Counted from the first letter of the stretch, positions 46,881 through 58,080 are shown. The stretch: 64,000 nt of DNA from Cordilura impudica (GCA_963682025.1 OY821517.1:97199946-97263945), one strand, 5' to 3'. The notes: generated by a model not told the origin, from the letters alone. Program-made: numbers and translations.

Positions 46881-47206
46881 GTATAATGACATATATATAT
46901 ATATATTTGCATGTTTTTTTTTTTTGTTTTTTTTTTTTTTAATATACAGGAAGCCAAGCATGTGTTAAACAATGGGATCTGCAGTTTTTTTAATCATTAA
47001 AGAATATCCCATTGCGCATTTGGAAATGACAGGTGATTATTAACTTATATTTACAAAAATTGTCAAGTAAATTATTCCAAATAATGTTGTTTGCAAAATA
47101 ACTGGAATGTTTAGAAGACTTCTCAATAAGCAAGTGTGTTGTCTATATCCTCACTTTTATGTAATCTATATTTAAGCCAAATATTCCCTTTTTCAATGAA
47201 AAAAAA
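46036..47206. other. Unassigned stretch with (TA)n microsatellite at 46822-46906
   Basis: The only clear feature is the TA run and flanking T tracts. The mirrored open frames across it are microsatellite translation. Confidence 0.6.
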
Positions 47207-47528
47207 ACAAGTAAAAAATATAGCCGGACTGGACTAGGTTTACGGTAAAATTTACTATGCATATAGAGAAAGGATCTTAAGTCCAACTAAATGGATATAA
47301 AAAATTAGTACACATCAAATTTTAGTGGCATTGTTATCGGATGCTATATATAAGGGGACTCAGTAAAAAAAAAAAAATGGACTGATCCCGACCATATTCA
47401 GTAGAGCCGTTTATTTTTTACAAAAACATATACAAACCAAATTTGAGAAAATAATATTTTCAGTTTTTTGATAGATTTAAGTAAAGTTATATGGGGCTTT
47501 GAGTAAGAAATGTCCAACACATCGTTTT

Positions 47529-48281
47529 TATACCCTATACCACTATGTGGTTTGGGTATAATGACTTTGTGCTGCTGTTTGTAACAACCAAAAATATTTG
47601 ACCTAGACCCATCTTTAATTATACCGATCGAATCAGAATCACTTTCTGAGTTGATTTAGCAATGTCCGTCCGTCCGTCCGTCCGTCTGTGTGTCCATGTA
47701 AACCTTGTAATCAAACTGCAGGTCGCAAATATGCATATATTTTGATGAAATTTGGTACGTAAGCTTTTATCGGCCATGGGATGAACGCTATTGAAATTGG
47801 TGAGAATCGGTCCATGTTCAGACCTAGCCCCCAAATCGACATAAATTGTCATAAGATCCAAATTGTCATATAGATCTTACTCAAATTGGGTTTATATGCG
47901 TTCATTACATCCATTAATGAGTAGTCTAAAAATTATTCCTGTGGCCCCATATAGAGCTGCTTCCCGATTTTCACTTAAATCTATTAAAAAACAAAAATAT
48001 TGCACTGATTCTTCTCAAATTTTGTTTGTATATATTTTTGCAAAATACAAGAGACTTTACCAAACATGATCAGGATCGGTCCATTTTTGGACCTAGTCCC
48101 CAAATAGATATTGCATCCGATATGAACTTTTTCATATCTGCAGCCAAAAAATTAATAAAAATCCCACTCAAATTTGGTTTTTGCTTATTTTCTATGTCCA
48201 GTTAGTTGGGCCTAAGAGATAGGGTTTCTAAACGCATGGTATCGTATAGTCGGTCCAGACCGACTATAATTTTCTTACTTG
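47529..48281 (-). repeat. E-type repeat, full length, inverted within another E copy
   Basis: Runs from TATACCCTATACCACTATGT to GGTCCAGACCGAC and CTTACTTG, followed by a T run. About 753 bp, the same length as the copy at 57280-58062. It contains CGTCCGTCCGTCCGTCCGTC at 47664-47690. T-rich flanks on both sides. Confidence 0.9.
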
Positions 48282-48349
48282 TTTTTTTTTTTAACTACTG
48301 AATAATGGGTGTAATAAACACACAAACAAAAGTTTGACGATATCTATAT

Positions 48350-48856
48350 TGTAGCAGGCGTAATTATATATATTATTTAAAATATTTAAAAGAAAACATT
48401 ATTATTACTTAATAGCTTAAATTCAACGTATATTTATTTTTTCTAACTCGATACCTTAGTGTTAAATGTAATTTTTTGTTTTGAATTTGAATTTAATTCA
48501 TGTGTATATTTATTTTTTTCACTTAATACCTTAGTGTCTTCTGTCATTTATTTTTGTGTAGATAAAGAGCAAACAAAATACAATTAGATTCATTCTGTTC
48601 AAATCAATTGAATAATAAACGATTCAAAAAAAAAAAAAAAAAAAAAAAATAGAAAAAGCATTTTTTTAAAAGATAAAATAATAAAAAATAAATAAAATAA
48701 AAAATTTAATCGTTGGCGAATTGGACGCTTTGACAGTCTGTTCTAGCCTCGATTATATAATTTATTATAATAATAATAATTAGTGGACAGCTTGGACGGA
48801 TTCGTCTGGCTTTGTCCCTATTTATTTATTACATATAAAGAGTCTCAAACCCTACA
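48350..48856 (+). repeat. 5' LTR of the gypsy element (507 bp)
   Basis: Matches the 3' LTR nearly base for base apart from A-run lengths and a few changes. An AATAAACGATTC stretch near 48614 could serve as polyadenylation signal. The near identity of the LTRs suggests a fairly young insertion. Confidence 0.92.
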
Positions 48857-49197
48857 TTGGCGCCCAACTAAATTAAAAACCTTTTTTTGTAAATCCAAAT
48901 ATTCGCAAAAACTGAACGAAATTTTACATTGATAAACGCACCTACATACATACGTTGTACAAATTTGCTGGAGAAGTCCTATTACTACATTTTGTTGTTG
49001 CTGTCTTGGATGCCACCAGATTAGCATCATTGTTTTTGGAGTTCCTACAGAGAGTTGTGTTGTTGAGTGTTGTATTGTTAAACAAAATCTTCGTTTCTTC
49101 TGTTATTGTGATTCAGTTGAAAATATTTTTAAATATTAACCAATCTAAAACTTTAAAAATTGTTGCATCAATAATTTTCCAAAATGATTAGGAGTCC

Positions 49198-49935
49198 ATG
49201 CAATGTACAAAACAAAAAAATTCGTCTGTGGTAAAAAATGCTGCACCGAATTGTAATGTTAGCGACGTACAAGCTCCAACGCCGCTTCAGACATATATCC
49301 TTCCGCGATCAACATCTGATTTGACAAGCCCAATGCAAAATGCAGCTACTGCTCAAAATTTAGTTATGTCAAATGATTTTCTTGAAAACGTTACACTGAG
49401 AAATGAGTCTGAAAGCGTTTTAACAAATAATAGTTCAGTCAATATAACGTTGACTCAAGAACAAATTATGGATCTCATAGGTGCATTGAACATCAGAAAG
49501 GAGTCCAAAACAACTTTTTCGAACTGTAGTGCCCGTTTTAGTGGTGCAAGAAATACATCTACGGTTGACGATTTTATTGCAACTATTTTAGTTTATAAAG
49601 ACGCAGAAAATGTAACCGACTTTCTTGCATTAACTAGCTTACCACTCCTTCTGGAAGGTTATGCATCCACATGGTGGCAAGGAGTCAAAAATGAAGCTAC
49701 AACTTTTAATATGGCAATTGATTTGTTACGAAAAGCTTTTTCACCCCCAAAGCCAGATTGGCGCATATTTGCTGAAATAAATGAAGAAAGGCAAAAGAAT
49801 TTTGAATCTACAGATAACATTTGCCATAAACGTCGCCTTTTTGCCCAGTTATCAGAAAGATTGTCTGAAAATACAATGTTCAATGTGATTTTTTCACAGC
49901 TTCATATGTCCATAAGAAAAAATATCAAGAAATAG
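49198..49935 (+). CDS. gag: Gypsy gag (Arc-type capsid)
   Basis: An intact frame of 245 codons. The first 85 residues are rich in N, S and T. The capsid-type part follows, with FSGARNTSTVDDFIATILVY, LLLEGYASTWWQGVKNEATT, LLRKAFSPPKPDWRIFAEIN and CHKRRLFAQLSERLSENTMF, and it ends HMSIRKNIKK. This is the Ty3/gypsy gag fold also found in the domesticated Arc genes. The product would be the capsid part of a virus-like particle in the cytoplasm. The zinc-knuckle part follows in another frame from 50013, so a frame change separates them. I chose 49198 because it is the first ATG of the frame; an ATG at 49184 is in another frame and stops soon. Confidence 0.85.
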   Translation: MQCTKQKNSSVVKNAAPNCNVSDVQAPTPLQTYILPRSTSDLTSPMQNAATAQNLVMSNDFLENVTLRNESESVLTNNSSVNITLTQEQIMDLIGALNIRKESKTTFSNCSARFSGARNTSTVDDFIATILVYKDAENVTDFLALTSLPLLLEGYASTWWQGVKNEATTFNMAIDLLRKAFSPPKPDWRIFAEINEERQKNFESTDNICHKRRLFAQLSERLSENTMFNVIFSQLHMSIRKNIKK

Positions 49936-50012
49936 CATAAATTCTTTTCAAGAACTATTACAAGCAGCTAGATAAGATAAGATAAGTCATTCAAGAAAAC
50001 AAAGAACCAAAA

Positions 50013-50654
50013 TTGAAAACTATTGAAGTCTCTGGGAAACCCTCTACTCGCTGTACCTTTTGCAGATATGAAAACCATACCGCAGAATCTTGTTTTAGGA
50101 AAATTGAAGCAGACAAAAAAGGAAAAAAAAAAGTGCAGGAAGTCAGTTTAAACTGTTACGGCTGTGGGTTAGCTGGTTATTACAGATCAAATTGTCCAAA
50201 TTGCCATAAGATAAATCCTGTTCATAGTCCAGAAAAGCTTGAATTTAATGCAATCCACACAACTATAGTCGGTAGAGTTGTTCCAACTGTGGGTATTAAC
50301 ATTAATGGCATGAATGGTGAAGCATTGTTTGATACAGCTGCTCGTACAAGTGTTGCGGGTTATACTCTGTATCAAAATATAAGAAAAGTTGATTTTCAAA
50401 AAGTCTCCGCAGAAATTATTTTAGCTGATAGTATTCCAAGAGAAGAAATAGTTTATTCTACAATCGTCCACATAGTAATAGGAAAACGACTAAAAAGAAT
50501 TCGTTTTATTTGCTTACCTAAAGCACGAGGAAACCGTACTTTAATTGGAATAGACTTCCTCGAACAGGCTGGGATAGTCTTAGACATAGCTCAAAGGAAT
50601 TGGCATTTTAAAGATGACCCTAATACTCAGTTTGAATTCAAGATGACTGAGTGA
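50013..50654 (+). CDS. Gypsy nucleocapsid zinc knuckles and aspartic protease
   Basis: An intact frame of 213 codons. Two CCHC-type knuckles lie near residues 15-30 (CTFCRYENHTAESC) and 48-61 (CYGCGLAGYYRSNC). In the second the histidine is replaced by tyrosine, which should weaken zinc binding. The protease part has a LFDTAARTSVAG active-site loop near residue 108; the usual DTG or DSG reads DTA. The closing LIGIDFLEQAGIVLD is typical of retroelement proteases. The changed active site and knuckle suggest loss of function or a non-canonical enzyme. Confidence 0.8.
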   Translation: MKTIEVSGKPSTRCTFCRYENHTAESCFRKIEADKKGKKKVQEVSLNCYGCGLAGYYRSNCPNCHKINPVHSPEKLEFNAIHTTIVGRVVPTVGININGMNGEALFDTAARTSVAGYTLYQNIRKVDFQKVSAEIILADSIPREEIVYSTIVHIVIGKRLKRIRFICLPKARGNRTLIGIDFLEQAGIVLDIAQRNWHFKDDPNTQFEFKMTE

Positions 50655-51550
50655 AAATTAGTAAAAATCCATACCATTAACGCAAGCAGATATCAAAGAG
50701 CATAATCCAGTTGATTTTTTAATATGGTTTGAAAATACAAACACAACTAACAACGATGGTGGATCGACCCCTAGAAATATAGATAATACATCAACCTATG
50801 ATTATTCGCCAGATGGTATAGACAATATTTTTGAAGGCAGTATTCAACTTTGACTTACAAACTACAAATCATTCACATTTATTTCCACCATTAAAAATAA
50901 TAGAAATTAACAATAACTCAAATAAAAATTCTAAGCTGGCCATTCAATTAAATGTTTTTGATTTAAAACTAAGAGAAGACGATGGATCTAATCTAAATGA
51001 TCATGAAAACCAAAAGCTAGAGAACTTATTGGCAGATGTTCAATATACTTTTGGGGAGAAATCAGAACCAATCCCACATGTGGAAAATGTTACTTGGAAA
51101 ACCAGTCACAATTTGTTCGCCTTCCAGAGAAGCAGCAACCAAAGACAACTCCGCGAATATTTCTATCCAACATACATTGTTGAGAATAAATTTTTGTGGT
51201 TAACCGAATTTTACGTCCAAACATGCTCAACAAGAGCATGCCGAAGTTTCAAAGATTTTGTCGCAATTAACTAGCAAACGTAGTAAATGGAAATGGTCAA
51301 ACAATGCAAGTAATTATGCGTTCGGAGCAGTGTTAATCCAAGGGGAGAAAGAGAACGAACATTGCATAGAATATTGTATTCGTCTCCTACTTTCCGCCGA
51401 AAGCAACTACTTCACGACAGACCTAGAGGCATCTTCAACATCAAATTTAAATCAACAATCTCCGCCAACAACACAAACTCACACAACCAATTTGAACAAT
51501 GATAACCGAAGAATGCTACGACCAAGAAAACTCAAAAAGTACAAATAAGG
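50655..51550 (+). pseudogene. Gypsy pol remnant, mostly deleted
   Basis: After a frame break, 50831-51274 holds LENLLADVQYTFGEKSEPIP, the linker just before the reverse transcriptase domain. The palm with its YxDD box is absent. Near 51220 the text changes to AEVSKILSQL, and 51258-51548 has ASNYAFGAVLIQGEKENEHC and LLLSAESNYFTTDLEA, a part of RNase H, then a low-complexity tail ending RMLRPRKLKKYK. Integrase motifs are missing. Deletion joins lie near 51110-51220 and 51430. Confidence 0.8.
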
Positions 51551-51594
51551 TCCTGCCACATCATCGGGACGATTTCTGAGGCAGAGGGGGAGGC

Positions 51595-53296
51595 TGTAGC
51601 AGGCGTAATTATATATATTATTTAAAATATTTAAAAGAAAACATTATTATTACTTAATAGCTTAAATTCAACGTATATTTATTTTGTCTAACTCGATACC
51701 TTAGTGTTAAATATCATTTTTTGTTTTGAATTTGAATTTAATGCATATGTATATTTATTTTTTTCACTTAATACCTTAGTGTCTTCTGTCATTTATTTTA
51801 GTGTATATAAAGAGCAAACAAAATACAATTAGATTCATTCTGTTCAAATCAATTGAATAATAAACGATTCAAAAAAAAAAAAAAAAATAGAAAAGGCCTT
51901 TTTTTAAAAGATAAAATAATAAAAAATTAATAAAATAAAAAATTAATCGTTGGCGAATTAGACGCTTTGACAGTCTGTTCTAGCCTCGATTATATAATTT
52001 ATTATAATAATAATAATTAGTGGACAGCTTGGACGGATTCGTCTGGCTTTGTCCCTATTTATTTATTACATACTAGCATAAAGTAAGGAGCCGCAGTGCA
52101 CTTAAGCCACCGCATCGCGGCAAGATTGTTACTCATGGTGGTGGTCATATCCGCTGTAAGGCCCTGTGAAAATTTCAGGAAGGTCAGATGAGTAGTTACG
52201 GAAATTACCTCCTACAAACAAACAAACAAACAAACAAACACATATTACCTCTTTATTTTGTTAGTACAGATTATTAGCATAAATTTTTTATTCGAATACT
52301 TGCTGATATACAGTGTTTTTTTTTTTTTTCATTCGGTACAACAATTATCAGATTTTTCGGCGTTCCCACCCTGGAGCAAGGTACCTGTATATGATATTAG
52401 ATATCTACTCTGCATAGGCGGTGCTACGCCCACTGCTACGATCACGCCCATTTTTTGTTCGCTTGATCACACAAAGAACCTAGGGGCTCATGCAAAGCCA
52501 CAAAGCGCTCTCTTTCCAGATATATAACATCAAATATTTACTTTGCATGGGGAGTGTCACGCCAATTTTTTGTCCGACTACTCATACTAAGATCTGATGG
52601 TGTCGTGCAAAGTGTCAAAGCTTCCCTTTTTTGGTACATGTTATATGATACAAAGTTATATAATACTTTGTACGGGCGGTGCCACGCCCACTGCTCCGAT
52701 CACGCCCATTTTTTGTCTAACTAATCACATGAATAACTTATGGTCACACACAAAGTCCCAAGACTCTCACTGTTACAGTACTCCTGATATATGGCATTTT
52801 ATATTTACTTTGTTTGGCAGGTGCCATGCCTCTGGTTTCGATACTGCCCATTTTTTGTCCGACTACTCATATTAATAATAGGTGACACCAGACAAATTTT
52901 AAAAGCTCTCTCTCTCACAGTACTCGAAATATATAATATTGAATTATTACTTATATGGGAGGTACCACGCCCACTTGTCCGATCCCGCCCATTTCCGGCG
53001 TAGCCACTAATATTAACAATAGGTGACCTCACACAAATTTGCAAAGCTCTCCCTGTCATAATACTCAATATTTGTATATGATATTAAAAATTTACTTTGT
53101 GTGGGTGGTGCCACGCCCAAAAAAATATTTAAAAAATTATAGCCTCTAGCACTTCCCATATCCGCAGTAAGACTGTGAAAATTTCAGGAATATCAGATTG
53201 GAAGTTACGGAGATTACCTCCTACAAACAAACAAACAAACAAACACACATTACCTCTTTATAATATTAGTATAGATAAAGAGTCTCAAACCCTACA
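51595..53296 (+). repeat. 3' LTR of the gypsy element, split by a Helitron
   Basis: LTR text occupies 51595-52072 and 53276-53296. The missing 'TAAAGAGTCTCAAACC' end resumes exactly after the Helitron at 52073-53275. Confidence 0.92.
52073..53275 (-). mobile_element. Helitron family B, copy 2, in the gypsy 3' LTR
   Basis: On the - strand it starts TCTATACTAATATTATAAAG at 53275 and ends TTTATGCTAG at 52073. The empty site is known from the 5' LTR (TTACATA|TAAAGAG), so insertion was between A and T with no duplication, as for Helitrons. About five units of roughly 140 bp (52446, 52560, 52704, 52844, 52985) carry GCCACGCCCACT and CGCCCATTTTTTGTCCGAC words. A second 5'-end-like block (TCTGTACTAAC with the (TTTG)n tract) lies inside, at about 52270, close to the 3' end. 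No coding capacity. Confidence 0.93.
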
Positions 53297-53570
53297 ATAT
53301 TATAATTTGGCAATTTAAGTCTATTTCATAGGAGTCATTTGTTTGAAGACTTGGTATGAACATACACTGCTTTTCACAAATGTTCGTCCTATAGGCGACA
53401 AAAGCAATATCATCCGAATGCATTCATATTTACGACCTCTAGTAGTTTAATTAAAATGTTTAGATCGACACACAGACGCACATAGAAAAATCAACTCAGA
53501 AAGCGACTCTGAGTCGGTCGGTATAATAAAAGGGACCATGCCAATTTCTTTTGACAGTTACAAAATCCAG

Positions 53571-54158
53571 CTCAAACTCATTACGAGTACTAACCGCGGA
53601 AATAACTTAAGCGAAATTTTTTTCGACATTGGCTTTTTAATGAAAATCTATAGAAAAGTGTTGTACGCATAAATACCCAAATTAATGAAAATTAAATGCC
53701 CAAAAATTACGTAAGCGACAAACAGCAAAAAGCATTAACAAATAAAAGTAAGAGTAACCGAAATATTCCCAGTATGCATTGACGAATTATATAGATCACA
53801 AAATTTTAAATAGGTTCATAATGGGTTAATGGATTTAAAATTTAAAGATATCGAATAAACGGGCTCAAGTAAACTTTTAAATGATATATAGTATTGAAAT
53901 CCGATATTAAATAACAAAGCTATATAAAAGCCAGTGTCAAAAGTTTTCCTAGTGTGACCAATAAATAAACTCTGTATTTGTTTCGCAAAATTTTGGGCAG
54001 ATACGAGAAAAAAAGTTTGCGTCAAATATTTGCCTAATGTGACCGTACCTTAACTTTGATCTGACGTAAGATATATATTACAAGGATTAGATAAGTAGGA
54101 ACGACTCCTCTTTACAAACGGAAGAAAGGCATAAGCCTTTGGAACAATATAATTAATA
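53571..54158. other. Unassigned AT-rich stretch
   Basis: No recognised gene or repeat. Ends at the family C Helitron. Confidence 0.5.
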
Positions 54159-54523
54159 CTAGTAGATTCCAGCGCTCGAAATTCGAGTGCAATTTCTAGG
54201 CAGCTTTATTTCTCAACTTAGCCAATTCACAAACCAATAGTTTTATGGTATTATTATTATGAATGAAGATAAAAAGCTCATTAACAAACACATTAACAAA
54301 TATAATAAAATACACATAGTATATATTCAATTTTATGTATGTGTTAGTAGCAACTTTAAATGCAATTTACTCAAAATAAAGGAAAAAATTTAAAAATCTG
54401 CAAGTTTGCAAAACGGCTAAAAAGAAACACATTTCAAGTAATGTTAATTTAATAAAAATCGGGATAAAACGGTTGAACAAAACATCGGTCGCAAGGAATC
54501 GCCCAGCCTATTAATATTATTGA
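54159..54523 (-). mobile_element. Helitron family C, copy 3 (365 bp)
   Basis: On the - strand it starts TCAATAATATTAATAGGCTG and ends with the CTCGAATTTCGAG hairpin, CGCTGGAATCTACTAG, followed by T. It sits between A (54158) and T (54524). This copy has the cleanest 3' terminus and defines the family as a Helitron. It abuts the LINE relic at 54524. Confidence 0.87.
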
Positions 54524-55740
54524 TGTGGAATAAAGGATATGGTTGAGTCAAAATCAACACATAGATTAATTGTTGAGTCAGCAGTTTCCAATTTATAATT
54601 ACCATTAATTTTGAAGACCGATTGAAGTAGGTTTCTAGATCTGGCGAAAGAGATATGAAGGCATTTTTCTAGATTTAATTGAAGGTTATTGAATAAATAC
54701 CATTTTTGTAGGTTGTGCAAATCACCCTGCAAGTTTAATACGTCATGAATTCAATTTATTTTATTATATATTTTTAAGTCATCAGCATATAACAAATAAT
54801 TTAAATTAGAACAAGTAAGATAATAAAAGTCGGTCTGGACCAACTATACAATCAAAAAACAAAAATATTGCACTGATTCATCTCAAATTTTGTTTGTATA
54901 TATTTTTGCAAAATACAAGAGACTTTACCAACCATGGTCCTTTTTTGGACCTAGTCCCCATATAGACATAGCATCTGATATGAACTTTTTCATATCTGCA
55001 GCCAAAAAAATTAATAAATATGCCACTCAAATTTGGTTTATGGTTATTTTCCATATCCAATTAGTTGGGCCTAAGAGATAAAGTCTCTAAACGCATGGTA
55101 TAGGGTATCGTATAGTACTCGGTCTAGACCGACTATAATTTTCTTACTTGTTTTTTGTTAGATTTAAGTGAAGATCGGGAAGCAGTTCTATATGGGGCCT
55201 ATGACTAAGAATTGTCCTGTAGGGATTATTTTTGGAGTAGTGTTTAATGGATATAATAAACATATACAAACCCAATTTGACTGAGATATATATGATAATT
55301 TGGGTCCTATGGCAATTTTTGTTGATTTCGTAGGGGTCATTTGTATGGCTATTAGGTCTGAACATGGACCGAATTTCACCAGTTTCAATTGCGTTCATCC
55401 TAGAAGCTTATATGCCAAATTTCATCAAAATATATTCATATTTGCGACATGCAGTTTGATTAAAAGGTTTACATGGACACACAGATTGACGCACGGACGG
55501 ACGGACATCGCTAAATCGATCGGTGTAATAAAAGACGGGTTTGGGTCAAATATTTTTGGTAATTACAAACAGCAGCACAAAGTTATTATTCCCTATACCA
55601 CTATGTGGTTTGGGTATAAAAATAACTCGATACATCATTTATGAAAAGATTAGAACACAGCGGATCCAATATGCTACGTTGAGGGACACCTGATATTTAT
55701 ATCCTATTACGATGGCTGTGCCGGGCAAAATCACAATAAA
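54524..55740 (-). pseudogene. LINE reverse transcriptase relic 3, split by an E repeat
   Basis: Read downward from about 55740: INGFGWLYCDF, then SGVPQRSILDPLCSNLFIND near 55640 (motif usually GVPQGS.LGP). An E-type repeat occupies about 54812-55615. The frame picks up with CSNLNYLLYADDLKIYNKIN near 54800 (catalytic YADD intact) and LQGDLHNLQKWYLFNNLQLN, KCLHISFARSRN and NLCVDFDSTISFIPH down to 54524. This is a different LINE from the two copies at 14.4 and 25.7 kb. It is truncated at the Helitron C junction. Confidence 0.85.
54812..55615 (+). repeat. E-type repeat with internal inverted E fragment and a flipped terminal palindrome
   Basis: It begins CAAGTAAGATAATAAAAGTC. An inverted E segment (about 54854-55150) carrying its own GGTCTAGACCGAC palindrome is inserted. 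The + strand copy resumes with TTTTGTTAGATTTAAGTGAA and runs to the tail. Its terminal palindrome reads CCCTATACCACTATGTGGTT, the reverse complement of the order found in other + strand copies (AACCACATAGTGGTATAGGG). Confidence 0.85.
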
Positions 55741-57279
55741 GCCATCCGAATCCATTAATTCTATTAAAATTACTTAGTTATTACATGGCCATACTATGAT
55801 GCCTGTTGATTCTATTCACAGTACAACAGAATCATTTAATCGAAACCGGAGTGTATGGGCTCGTAGCAAGTGGCAAGAACAAACCCTTTCGTTTATAAGT
55901 TTAAAATTAAAATGATGTACGACGCGGTCTGTAATTTTTGATACAACTATGACTATAACTACATCCCAATATATTCCACACAAATATCTTGGCCTAAAAT
56001 ATTAACAAAATATTAGACACGCTGTAAACGGAACAGATGAAGAAAAAGTTCCTTAATTTCCTAAGCACCTATTATAATTTTTAAAAATGTATAGTGTACT
56101 AAATACTTTAAAAAATAACCTAAGCTCCAAAACAAACTTGTTTCGCACAAAATAAACTTATAAATGTATCTATATTCATATGAGAACTCTAATTCACTAC
56201 ATTTCAAGTTTCAAGGAAATCTTTCCCACAAGAAAAAAAAAAATTCAAAAAACTCTCTCCTATAACATTCGTGTTTTGCAGCTTACGCTATTTTCGTGAT
56301 TAATGCTCGATTATATCCTGACCACATAATGGTATAGGGTAAAATTAAACCTACTGCTTCTTTTCAAAGGCAGTTGTATGCTGTGAATTGCGGTATATGC
56401 AACAAACAAACCCACTTTGGATGTTAATTTAAAGATAAAAATATTTTTTATTTACTTTTTTTACTTTTCTCAGTAATTTCAAAATATGCATAAACTTCAT
56501 AATTTCTTACTTGACTTCTATCACTTGCAAATATCATGTCAACTAAATGACGAATTAGGGTAGATACTGAGATGATAAGTAAACCTTAAACAAGCCTTAA
56601 AGTTTTTACATTGATTTAATTTAAACTAAGAAAATTTAAAATTTTGCAAATTTATTTTTTATTTAAATTGCTTTAAATTGTTTTTTTTTTTTTGTTTGGA
56701 ACCTTGGTTGCGTATAAGGAACCTGTTATGCTTTAAAATTTATGTATTTAAACATACGAAAATTTAAAAATTTTTTCGAATGACTTAAAAAAAATGGCCT
56801 GCTATTTGATGGGAACTTTTTTTCGAGCATTTCCATTAAAGGATTTTCGCAGATAAAATCACTGCTTTACGCACACAGAAAACATAATTTTGTGCTTAAC
56901 GAATTTAAATTCATAAACGGTTTTATATCGAAATGTTTGTGTAGTTGAATCAGTGAATACTACTTATAATCTCAATTCGTGCGAAAGCCTAATGCAAATA
57001 CATACTCGAATATTTATGTTCAACGTTCATCATTCCCTTAGGAAAATAAAACTTTTGGCATGAACGTTTTGGGACTTTCAATAAATTGAAGGAAAAATTT
57101 TTCCCCTATACCATATAAACTTCTCTTCAGTACTATTCGGCAGTTTAATTTGGCAGTTATAAAAGCTATTTTGAAATTTCAACACCAAATACGTGTTATT
57201 TTATTATCTTCAATTGTATAAAATTTCTATTATTGTTGTTGGTTAGACGTAATGCATGCGAGCTAAAACAGTTAAAAAA
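55741..57279. other. Unassigned AT-rich stretch
   Basis: May include the decayed upstream part of LINE relic 3 near 55741-55890. Beyond that no gene, repeat unit or terminus was recognised. Confidence 0.5.
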
Positions 57280-58062
57280 CAAGTAAGAAAATTATAGTCG
57301 GTCTAGACCGACTATACGATACCCTATACCATGCGTTTAGAGACCCTATCTCTTAGGCCCAACTAACTGCACATAGAAAATAAGCAAAAACCAAATTTGA
57401 GTGGGATTTTTATTAATTTTTTTGGCTGCAGATATGAAAAAGTTCATATCGGATGCTATATCTATATAGGGACTTGGTCCAAAAATGGACCGATCCTGAT
57501 CATGTTTGGTAAAGGCTCTTGTATTTTGCAAAAATATATACAAACAAAATTTGAGAAGAATCAGTGCAATATATTTGTTTTTTAATAGATTTAAGTGAAG
57601 ATCGGGAAGCAGCCCTATATGGGGTCAAAGGGATCATTTTTGGACTACTCATTAGTGGATGTAATGAACGCATACAAACCCAATTTGAGTAAGATCTATA
57701 TGACAATTTGGATCTTATGGCAATTTATGTCGATTTCATATCGGTAATTTGTATGGGGGCTAGGTCTGAACATGGACCGATTCTCACCAATTTCAATAGC
57801 GTTCATCCCATGGCCGATAGAAGCTTATGTGCCAAATTTCATCAAAATACATTCATATTTGCGACCTGCAGTTTGATTACAAGCTTTACATGGACACACA
57901 GACGGACGGACGGACGGACGGACGGACATTGTTAAATCAACTCAGAAAGTGATTCTGATTCGATCGGTATACTTAAAGATGGGTCTAGGTCAGATATTTT
58001 TGGTTGTTACAAACAGCAGCACAAAGTCATTATACCCAAACCACATAGTGGTATAGGGTATA
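57280..58062 (+). repeat. E-type repeat, intact reference copy (783 bp)
   Basis: Starts CAAGTAAGAAAATTATAGTC and includes the perfect palindrome AGTCGGTCTAGACCGACT. It holds CGGACGGACGGACGGACGGA at 57902-57926 and ends with the imperfect palindrome CCCAAACCACATAGTGGTATAGGG. A fragment of a further E start (ATTATAGTCGGTCTTGCC) follows directly at 58062-58080. Palindromes at both ends, T-rich targets and no duplication recall the Helentron-associated elements of flies (DINE-1 type), but that assignment is tentative. Non-coding; the open frames in it occur in all copies because the repeat is conserved, not because it is a gene. Confidence 0.88.
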
Positions 58063-58080
58063 ATTATAGTCGGTCTTGCC

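Larger units (their letters stand above)
48350..53296 (+). mobile_element. Ty3/gypsy LTR retrotransposon, internally deleted
   Basis: LTRs at 48350-48856 and 51595-53296, the second split by a Helitron. Both start TGTAGCAGGCGTAATTATAT and end CTCAAACCCTACA (TG...CA). ATAT lies on both outer sides (48346-48349 and 53297-53300), the 4-bp duplication typical of the group. A primer-binding-site-like TGGCGCCCAAC starts at 48858, two bases after the LTR, and a polypurine tract (GGCAGAGGGGGAGGC) precedes the 3' LTR. Without the Helitron the element is about 3.7 kb. It keeps gag and the protease region but has lost most of reverse transcriptase, RNase H and integrase. Confidence 0.93.
47208..53570 (+). 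repeat. E-type repeat, interrupted by an inverted E copy and by a gypsy element
   Basis: The + strand copy starts CAAGTAAAAAATATAGCCGG at 47208 and runs to about 47528. It continues at about 48292-48349 (GGGTGTAATAAACACA) and again from 53297 (ATATTATAATTTGGCAATTT) to its tail near 53570. The two gaps hold the elements listed separately. Joining the pieces recovers the order of text in the intact copy at 57280. Confidence 0.85.

Noticed and set aside
57280..58062. Open frames such as 57708-57935 and similar ones in every E copy
   Set aside because: They recur with frame breaks in other copies, on both strands, and have no domain. Repeat conservation explains them.
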